In this document: one piece after another, positions 1-5,424 of the stretch | How positions within the stretch are numbered: position 1 is the first letter of the stretch | How the letters are laid out: every line of letters starts with the position of its first letter | Source: Gammaproteobacteria bacterium | GTDB lineage: Bacteria; Gemmatimonadota; Gemmatimonadetes; Longimicrobiales; Gaopeijiaceae | DNA length: 8,801 nt | Assembly: GCA_009843625.1 (NCBI GenBank) | Contig: VYDD01000108.1 | Coordinates: 1-8,801 of the forward strand | Direction of reading: 5' to 3' | The notes under the pieces: model-generated | The model's database searches: none | Told to the model about the DNA's origin: nothing | Seen by the model: only the letters and a program-made list of their open reading frames with translations | Position numbers and translations under genes: made by a program

Positions 1-705
1 AGCGGGATCGGCCGGGCCACCGCGGTCGCGCTGGCCGGGGCGGGAGCCTCGGTGGCGGTTGCGGCGCGGCGCGCTGGCCGCCTGGACGAGGTGGTGGCGC
101 GGATCCGCCGGGACGGGGGCCGCGCGCTGGCCGTGGCCACCGACGTGGCCGACCGCGAGGCCGTGTTCGCGCTGGCGGAGCGCGCGGCGGCGGAGTTCGG
201 TCCGGCGGACATCCTGGTGAACAACGCCGGTATCATGCCCACCTCGCCGCTGCGGGCCCTCCACCTGGACGACTGGCTGCGCATGGTGGACGTAAACGTG
301 AAGGGCGTGCTGCACTGCATCGCCGCCGCGCTTCCGGCCATGCTGGAGCGCCGCCGGGGTCACATCGTGAACGTGGGCTCGGTGGCGGGGCGGCGCCCCT
401 TCCCCGGGGGCACCGTGTACGCGGCCACCAAGTTCGCCGTGCGCTGCATGTCGGCCGGGATGCAGCTTGAGCTTTCGGCCGCGCACGGCATCCGGGTCAC
501 CGACATCCAGCCCGGCGTGGTCGCCACCGAGCTGATCGAGCGCATCCCGGACCCGGAGATCCGGGAAGGGTTCATCGAGCGCTGGCAGGACAAGAAGCCC
601 ATGGACCCCGACGACGTGGCCGCGGCCGTTCTCTACGTGGTCACGGCTCCGGCGCACGTCAACATCAACGAGATCCTGATGCGCCCGACCGACCAGCCGA
701 CCTGA
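1..705 (+). CDS. SDR family NAD(P)-dependent oxidoreductase, 5' end missing
   Basis: Short-chain dehydrogenase/reductase, partial: the frame is open from base 1, and the true start with about the first 10-20 residues lies upstream. The window opens inside the Gly-rich cofactor motif (SGIGRATA, codons 1-8). Next come an AARR stretch after the second strand (suggesting NADP(H) preference), the NNAG motif (codons 74-77) and the catalytic set Ser127, Tyr140, Lys144 (GS..., YAATK). The PGVVATEL stretch and the ending HVNINEILMRPTDQP are typical of the YdfG-like group (COG4221). These are soluble cytosolic enzymes that reduce carbonyls or oxidise hydroxy acids or alcohols; the substrate cannot be read here. 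A GTG at 52 could be taken for a start, but it would drop the cofactor motif, so it is an internal Val codon. The gene faces the minus-strand run tail to tail and has no visible functional link to it. Confidence 0.93.
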   Translation, partial: SGIGRATAVALAGAGASVAVAARRAGRLDEVVARIRRDGGRALAVATDVADREAVFALAERAAAEFGPADILVNNAGIMPTSPLRALHLDDWLRMVDVNVKGVLHCIAAALPAMLERRRGHIVNVGSVAGRRPFPGGTVYAATKFAVRCMSAGMQLELSAAHGIRVTDIQPGVVATELIERIPDPEIREGFIERWQDKKPMDPDDVAAAVLYVVTAPAHVNINEILMRPTDQPT

Positions 706-720
706 CCGCGGCGACCGCGG
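706..720 (+). terminator. GC hairpin directly after the SDR stop codon
   Basis: CCGCGG (706-711), loop CGA, CCGCGG (715-720): a perfect 6-bp GC stem starting on the base after the TGA. No T-run follows, so this is not a classic intrinsic terminator. It may be a U-less terminator or an mRNA 3'-end stabiliser. In a GC-rich genome a 6-bp CG stem can also arise by chance. Confidence 0.35.
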
Positions 721-748
721 AGAAAGGCGAAAGGGGCCGCGGGCGGAG

Positions 749-817
749 AGAGGCCTCGCCTACTACAGAAGAGGCCTCGGCTACGGTGCAGAGGCCCTTT
801 CCACGAAAAGAGCCTCC
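749..817. repeat. Degenerate 19-21 bp spaced repeats of AGAGGCCTC
   Basis: Copies start at 749, 770, 790 and 809. The first two share 14 of 15 bases (AGAGGCCTCGCCTAC and AGAGGCCTCGGCTAC) at a 21-base period. The third (AGAGGCCCT) and fourth (AGAGCCTCC) are decayed. GAGGCCTC is its own reverse complement, so copies 1 and 2 (750-757 and 771-778) can also pair as an 8-bp stem with a 13-base loop on either strand. The array fills about half of the convergent intergenic spacer 706-836, in which I see no gene. Confidence 0.6.
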
Positions 818-820
818 TGC
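788..820 (-). terminator. Long stem-loop at the end of the minus-strand gene run
   Basis: On the minus strand, bases 820-807 pair with 788-800: 13 pairs with one bulged base (816) and one G-U pair (796/811), closing a 6-base loop (801-806). On the plus strand the same position is a C-A mismatch, so the fold favours the minus-strand transcript. It begins 16 bases after the stop codon of the last minus-strand gene. No U-run follows, so termination without a U-tract, with Rho, or by 3'-end processing are all possible. Position and strand asymmetry are the main support. Confidence 0.5.
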
Positions 821-836
821 CAGGAATCGGACTCCG

Positions 837-1358
837 CTACAGGATGAGGATCGCGAACGAGACCACGAACTGGTTCTTGATGTCTTCCAGTATCTCGTAG
901 CGCACCTCGATGACCGTGTTTTCCGAGCGCATTCCCCCGACGGCGTTGAACCCACGGGTCTGCGTCGGATCCTCAAACGGGTTCGCCCTGATGCTCTGCA
1001 GGTGCCAGCCCGCGCCGACGTAGCGAAAGAAGGGGATGGGCAGACACGGGAGCGAACCGCGGGCGTTGACGTTAGTCTCCCAGTACCGGCACTGGTTGCA
1101 GTTGGGAAAGAACCAGTCGGCGGAGGCCGCCAGCCGGACCGGGAAGACCGGCGCCCCGAACTCCACCCGGGGCCCCACGCCGATGGTCCCGCCCAGGACG
1201 TCGTTGGCGAAGGAAACCTGTCCGCCGGCGCGCAACTGGGCCGATGCCGGAGCGGGCGCGGAAGCCGCGGCCACGACCCCGGCCAAAGCCAGGGCCGTGG
1301 CGACGGCGATCCGCCGGACCCAGCCGGCCAGGCCGTAATCCGCGGACACCGCCGTCAT
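837..1358 (-). CDS. Small exported outer-membrane beta-barrel-like protein
   Basis: A 173-residue protein with a clear Sec signal peptide: Arg15-Arg16, a hydrophobic Ala/Leu/Val core (about 17-33) and a cleavage site after ASA (residues 38-40). The mature part of about 133 residues alternates polar and hydrophobic residues, has aromatic-rich strands (DWFF, PFFRYVGAGW, EVRYEI) and ends in a hydrophobic strand, FVVSFAILIL. This fits a small barrel of roughly eight strands in the outer membrane. The FFP-C-x-x-C-x-YWE block (Cys87, Cys90) recalls small outer-membrane barrel proteins that I associate with Gemmatimonadota-like genomes; that is recall, not a search. Its ATG overlaps the TGA of the upstream M14 gene (ATGA), so translation is probably coupled. 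The ATG abuts a GGAGG, which makes GTG at 1349 (codon 4) an equally good start. The transported substrate or role is unknown. Confidence 0.75.
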   Translation of the reverse strand: MTAVSADYGLAGWVRRIAVATALALAGVVAAASAPAPASAQLRAGGQVSFANDVLGGTIGVGPRVEFGAPVFPVRLAASADWFFPNCNQCRYWETNVNARGSLPCLPIPFFRYVGAGWHLQSIRANPFEDPTQTRGFNAVGGMRSENTVIEVRYEILEDIKNQFVVSFAILIL

Positions 1359-4135
1359 CCTCCACCCGCCATCATGCCGCCCGGCAGGGTGACTTCGCGG
1401 GCCGCCCCGTAGTGGATGCCGTTAAACAGGAACGGGAAGGTCCCGTGCGACTGCGCGCGGAAGGTGATCTTGGGACCGAACAGGAAAAGCTGTCCCTCGC
1501 CCAACCGCGCATCGGCGATCGAGACGCCGTCCTGAAGGTGATGCTGGCCCCAGGCCCATCCGCTGCGCAGCGGCGCATCGGTGTCGAACCACCCCACCGG
1601 GGTTACTCCCGCCGCCGCGCCCTGCAGGCCGAACACGGGGCTCCGGCTGAAGAGCACGTTGGCCCGCTCGCCGACGCCCGCGGCCAGCGGATGGGCGCCG
1701 TCCACGCGCAGATCGAGCACCGAGCCGGGCACGTAGTACTCCTCGGAGGCCAGCGGCTGGCCGTCGCCCCCCACCAGGTAGTCGCGCACGGGCAGGCCTG
1801 CGTGGTAGGCCAGCGCGGTCGAGCTGCCGATCGCCACCACCGTCCCCCCGGCGCGGATGAATTCGAGCACGGCCGGTGCCGTGGTCGCCGAGGTGAAGGC
1901 TCCGATGCGGCCCCGGAATTCGTCCGGCACGGTGGCCGCGAACTCGGGCAGCAGCGTCCTGCCGGCATCGCGGCCCGGCAGCGGGACCGCGCCGTCCTCG
2001 AGCACCAGCACGTCGAACCTGTCGATCAGGTTGCCCTGGTCGAGGTCGGGCGGGAAGACCACATCGAAGTCGAACTCGAAGTCCTCGAGGATCATGCGCG
2101 TCCACCCCGACGGCATCGAACCGCCGTACACGTCGCCGAGCGCGATCCGCGGCGCGGTGAGCTCGAAGGCGCGGCCCGCGGGTGCGGACTCCAGGCCGAC
2201 GAAGTCGATGCCCAACTCCGCCGCCATGGCCGCGACCGACGCCTCGTCCGCTCCCGCCCCGGACAGGAAGAAGGTGCCCGCCGGGTGCTGCGAGCCGCCC
2301 GCCTGGAAGTCGTCCCGGAGCCAGTGCACGCTTCCGCCCGCCGCCAGCACGCGGTTGACCGCGACGAAGGCGTCGTTGGCGTCGTGGCCCACCAGGTAGC
2401 CGGCGGCATCGGCCGCTCCGGCGACCGTGCCCGAGGGAGGTTCGGCCAGCCACTCGATCTGCTCGAAGGGGCCGTCGAAGCCATCGAGGATGCGGTCGAA
2501 CTCGACACCCATCTGGTAGGCGAGGGTCCACCCCGCGTTGTCGTAGGGCGCAGTCGGAGGCGCGCCCGGATAGGGGAAGTCGTTGGGGTGGTTCTGCGGC
2601 TCGAACATGTCGAGCACGTGGGGGCGGAACGCCTGGGCGGCCAGCACTACGTAGGAGTCGGCGGGATAGCTTGTGCCTCCCACCTCGAAGTCGGCAGTCG
2701 CGCGATGCACCTGCACCCCGCCCTTCAGCAGCGCGTTCACGAACTTGGTGGCCGTCGGGAAGTCCGGCTGGTCGGAGGGCAGGATGAAGCCGCGCGGATC
2801 GCGGTCGGCGGGGTCCCTCAACAGCCGCTCGTAGTCGGCTAGCGAGCCAAAGCCCGTGACCGTCTCCCCGGCCTCGTCGATCTCGAAGGGCAGCACCGTC
2901 CAGTGGTCGCGGCCGCCGCGCTCGATGGAGTTGGTCCCCATCCGCCAGATGTTGAAGAGCAGGTGGTCCTTGTTGCGCGACGCGAAGTCGAGCACCGCGA
3001 GATTGGCGGTCATCGAATAGTCGACCGACTGGCGGAAGTGCCACAGGCCGGGCTCCACCGGAAGCGGCAGGTCGCCGTGGGGCAGCTGCCGCCGGGGGAT
3101 GAAGGGAATCGCGATGGGCGTCGGGGTGCCGATGGTTTCGGTCAGCAGCCCGATCTGGTTCTTGAAGTACGGGGTGGTGCGCAGGCCGCCGTTCCACCAG
3201 GTCGAATAGCTCGCCCCGCTGCGCATGGTGGTGCCCCCCTTCCCTTCCAGCACGAAGCGCTGGTGCATCGCCGAGCCGACCTGGTCGAGGCCGGTCAGCA
3301 TGAGCGGATCCAGGTAGTGGTTGGGCGGATCGCGGAAGGGCGGCGCGAACATCACCGTCCCCAGCGGACCGGTCTGGTGGTGGTTGTAGACGATCTGCGG
3401 GAACCACTCGCGCGCGATGATGCGGTTGATGTTGGTGCTCTCGGCGAGCGCCGACATGTAGAAGTCGCGGTTGTTGTCGTGTCCCGCGTACTTCTGGTAG
3501 AGCACCGGGGGCCCGCCCGTGGTGCGCTCCTCGGGCGTCTCGATGCGCATGTACCAGTTGGCGAGCAGATCGTGGCCATCCGGGTTGGCGTGCGCGACGA
3601 GCACGATCACGTCGTCGAGGATGCGCATGGTCTCGTCGTCAGTGCGGCTCACCAGCTGGTAGACCAGCTCCATCAACTGCTGCGCGCCGAGCACCTCGTT
3701 GGCGTGCAGGCCGCCGTCGATCCAGATCACGGCCCTGCCCTCGGCCGCCATGGCCCGCGCATCGGCCTCCGAAACCCCCTCCGCCTGCGCCATCCGCTCC
3801 GCGATCTCCTTGTAGCGGGCCAGATTGGCGTGGTTGGCCGGGGAGGTGATGGTCGCCATCAACTGTTCGCGGCCCTCCTCGGTCTGACCGATGGACTCGA
3901 GGATCATGCGGTCCGACTCCGAAGCCAGCAGCTCCCAGTACTCGCTCAGCGCCACGTAGTTGGGGAGGACGTAGTCGGCCCCGATCTCGTGCCCGAACTG
4001 CTCCACGGGGGAGGTTACCCGGGTGGCGGTGGCCATCTCCTCGCACGCCCACAGGGCGGGCACGAGGAGGAGGGCGACGAGCGCCGGGAGCCCCCGGCTG
4101 CGGGGGTACGGGCGATTCCGATTGATCATGCGCAT
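1355..4135 (-). CDS. Lipoprotein M14-family zinc carboxypeptidase-like protein with C-terminal GATase1-like region
   Basis: About 926 residues. The start is taken at 4135 because AAGGA lies 7 bases upstream; an ATG at 4153 in the same frame has no ribosome site. The N-terminus is basic, then hydrophobic, and ends in a lipobox-like LWAC (Cys31), so it is probably a membrane-anchored lipoprotein facing the periplasm or surface. The peptidase domain (about 45-345) shows the M14 pattern: zinc ligands His144 and Glu147 (HANE), NPDG (184-187), NNRD with substrate-binding Arg223, NHHQ (His252/253, third ligand) and the general-base Glu333 (LLTETIG). All key residues are present, so it should be active in removing C-terminal residues from peptides. 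Residues 380-926 are an extension. Around 660-795, alternating strands and Gly turns resemble a class I glutamine amidotransferase-like fold, without an evident Cys nucleophile. Classic M14 enzymes have roughly 300-residue catalytic domains, so two-thirds of this protein does something else, perhaps substrate capture. It follows the propeller gene by 96 bases and overlaps the barrel gene. Confidence 0.88.
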   Translation of the reverse strand: MRMINRNRPYPRSRGLPALVALLLVPALWACEEMATATRVTSPVEQFGHEIGADYVLPNYVALSEYWELLASESDRMILESIGQTEEGREQLMATITSPANHANLARYKEIAERMAQAEGVSEADARAMAAEGRAVIWIDGGLHANEVLGAQQLMELVYQLVSRTDDETMRILDDVIVLVAHANPDGHDLLANWYMRIETPEERTTGGPPVLYQKYAGHDNNRDFYMSALAESTNINRIIAREWFPQIVYNHHQTGPLGTVMFAPPFRDPPNHYLDPLMLTGLDQVGSAMHQRFVLEGKGGTTMRSGASYSTWWNGGLRTTPYFKNQIGLLTETIGTPTPIAIPFIPRRQLPHGDLPLPVEPGLWHFRQSVDYSMTANLAVLDFASRNKDHLLFNIWRMGTNSIERGGRDHWTVLPFEIDEAGETVTGFGSLADYERLLRDPADRDPRGFILPSDQPDFPTATKFVNALLKGGVQVHRATADFEVGGTSYPADSYVVLAAQAFRPHVLDMFEPQNHPNDFPYPGAPPTAPYDNAGWTLAYQMGVEFDRILDGFDGPFEQIEWLAEPPSGTVAGAADAAGYLVGHDANDAFVAVNRVLAAGGSVHWLRDDFQAGGSQHPAGTFFLSGAGADEASVAAMAAELGIDFVGLESAPAGRAFELTAPRIALGDVYGGSMPSGWTRMILEDFEFDFDVVFPPDLDQGNLIDRFDVLVLEDGAVPLPGRDAGRTLLPEFAATVPDEFRGRIGAFTSATTAPAVLEFIRAGGTVVAIGSSTALAYHAGLPVRDYLVGGDGQPLASEEYYVPGSVLDLRVDGAHPLAAGVGERANVLFSRSPVFGLQGAAAGVTPVGWFDTDAPLRSGWAWGQHHLQDGVSIADARLGEGQLFLFGPKITFRAQSHGTFPFLFNGIHYGAAREVTLPGGMMAGGG
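1359..1363 (-). promoter_or_regulatory. Shine-Dalgarno GGAGG that questions the start of the barrel gene
   Basis: GGAGG on the minus strand lies directly against the ATG at 1358 (zero spacing), inside the last codons of the M14 gene. It is 9 bases from an in-frame GTG at 1349. Either the ATG is used by coupling with the overlapping stop codon, or the GTG is the real start and the protein is 170 residues. The signal peptide is intact in both cases. Confidence 0.5.
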
Positions 4136-4142
4136 GGGAACA

Positions 4143-4147
4143 TCCTT
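4143..4147 (-). promoter_or_regulatory. Ribosome binding site that sets the M14 gene start
   Basis: AAGGA on the minus strand, 7 bases before the ATG at 4135. Upstream of the alternative ATG at 4153 the sequence reads GGCGCTTCC, with no purine-rich site. The shorter start also gives a more normal lipoprotein signal peptide (basic n-region MRMINRNRPYPRSR). Confidence 0.6.
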
Positions 4148-4165
4148 TTCCATGGAAGCGCCAGG

Positions 4166-4181
4166 GCCGGTTGCCCCCGGC
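4166..4181 (-). other. Small hairpin in the 96-base gap before the M14 gene
   Basis: GCCGG (4166-4170), a 6-base loop, then CCGGC (4177-4181). It lies between the propeller stop codon and the M14 start, in the largest gap of the minus-strand run (4136-4231). It could be a processing site or a weak attenuator, but no U-run follows and I see no convincing -35/-10 pair in the gap. Low certainty. Confidence 0.25.
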
Positions 4182-4231
4182 TCAAGTGTGATTCCTGCAA
4201 TTCAAGGTTGCTGCGATCCGGGTTCCTGCCA

Positions 4232-5413
4232 TCAGGGCAGCTCCATCCTCCAGAACGCGATGCCGCCAGCCTGCTGTCCCACCTCCACATCTCCCACGCG
4301 GGAGAAGTCGGAGAGGTCGAACACGTCCACCTTGCCCGGCTTGGCGCCCACCCCTTCGGAGCTCACGAAGGCGTAGCGCGAATCCGGCGACACCTCCACC
4401 CCGTGCGTGACCGTGGTCGTGGTGGGAACGCGCGCCAGGCTTTCGCCGGTGCGCAGGTCGAAGAACTCCACCCCCGCCCCCTGCTTGAGCGTCGCCACCA
4501 GCAGGCGGCCGTCGGGCGTGATGGCGAGGTTGTAGGGACCGGTGCCGGCCTGCAGCACGCGGGTCAGCTCCCAGCTCTGGCGGTCCAGATGCAGGATCCG
4601 GCTTCCGGCGTTGCAGGCGACGTACAGGCTGAGTCCGTCGGGCGAGGGCTGCACCCAGGTGGGCGAGCATTGAGCGCCCGCCATCGCTCCGGCGCCCATC
4701 CCGCTCATGCCGCCCGCCATGCGTGCCCCGCCGCCTTCCGCATCGAGCGGCCCCTCGCGCCCGGGCGCGACGGAGAACCTGCGCGCCACCTCGAAGGTGC
4801 GCGTGTCGATCTCGACCACCTGCTCGTCCATCATGCAGTTGGAGTAGAGAAACAGCCCGTCCGGGCCCATGCGCGCGCCGTGCGGCATGGTGCAGGTCTC
4901 GATCTGCTCCACCTCGACCAGGTCGGGGGTGTAGACCACCGAGACAGTGGAGGGCACGTGCTCGCCGTGCAGGTTGAAGTTGACCACGAAGGCATAGAGC
5001 CCGTCCGGGGTGAGGTCGATGGTCGCCGGGAAGTAACCCAGCAGGATGGGCTCCGCCACGACCGTGTCCGCGCCCGCCTCGAACTTCCACAGCTTCCCGT
5101 CCGGAAAGCCGTGCCCGGTGGTCATGTAGAGATGGCGGCCGTCGGGCGAGATGCGGAGCCCGTGGGGCCCCTCGGTTTCGGTGGGGATCTCGCCCACCAT
5201 GGTGGTCTGCTCCAGGGTGACAGCGCCGTCGAAGCGGATGCGGTGGATCAGGTCGGCCGACTCCGCTCCGACGTAGAGCCAGTACACGGCGCCCGGGTCG
5301 GTCGCGCGGGCCATCGGGCCGCCGCCCGCGGCCGTGCCGCCTCCGGATCCGGCGACGCACCCGGCAGAGAGCAGCAGCAGCGCCGCGGCGCCTGCACGTG
5401 GTATCGACAACAT
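4232..5413 (-). CDS. YncE-like beta-propeller lipoprotein
   Basis: 393 residues. The signal peptide ends in lipobox LSAGC (Cys19), followed by a Gly/Ser/Thr linker (20-35), so this is a lipid-anchored envelope protein. From about 40 to the end it shows repeated propeller blades with SPDG/TPDG turns: ISPDG (88-92), LTPDG (134-138), MGPDG (182-186), PSPDG (256-260), ITPDG (298-302) and VSPDS (341-345). Each is followed by a short LY or AFV strand. This matches the seven-bladed YVTN/YncE type, a binding scaffold with no known enzymatic reaction. One loop (about 219-250) is Gly/Met-rich with Met232, 236, 239 and 244 next to Cys249. Cys174, His178 and a CMM at 193-195 lie in neighbouring blades, so metal binding is possible but unproven. 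A good ribosome site overlaps the stop codon of the M3 gene 9 bases upstream, showing cotranscription. The exact ligand is unknown. Confidence 0.85.
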   Translation of the reverse strand: MLSIPRAGAAALLLLSAGCVAGSGGGTAAGGGPMARATDPGAVYWLYVGAESADLIHRIRFDGAVTLEQTTMVGEIPTETEGPHGLRISPDGRHLYMTTGHGFPDGKLWKFEAGADTVVAEPILLGYFPATIDLTPDGLYAFVVNFNLHGEHVPSTVSVVYTPDLVEVEQIETCTMPHGARMGPDGLFLYSNCMMDEQVVEIDTRTFEVARRFSVAPGREGPLDAEGGGARMAGGMSGMGAGAMAGAQCSPTWVQPSPDGLSLYVACNAGSRILHLDRQSWELTRVLQAGTGPYNLAITPDGRLLVATLKQGAGVEFFDLRTGESLARVPTTTTVTHGVEVSPDSRYAFVSSEGVGAKPGKVDVFDLSDFSRVGDVEVGQQAGGIAFWRMELP

Positions 5414-5419
5414 CGCTCT

Positions 5420-5424
5420 CTCCT
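5420..5424 (-). promoter_or_regulatory. Ribosome binding site of the propeller gene
   Basis: AGGAG on the minus strand, 6 bases before the ATG at 5413. It overlaps the TAG stop codon of the M3 peptidase gene (5425-5423). This supports the chosen start and links the translation of the two genes. Confidence 0.7.

Noticed and set aside
786..1412. A 208-codon plus-strand frame over the repeat spacer and barrel gene
   Set aside because: It is antisense to a protein with a clear signal peptide and barrel-like strands. Its own product is Arg/Pro-rich without structure, and it begins in the repeat array.
1244..2842. A 532-codon plus-strand frame antisense to the M14 C-terminal region
   Set aside because: No recognisable domain or signal; composition typical of GC-rich antisense frames.
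4136..4231. A promoter in the gap upstream of the M14 gene
   Set aside because: TTGAAT and TTGCAG hexamers occur, but no matching -10 element at a reasonable distance could be seen.
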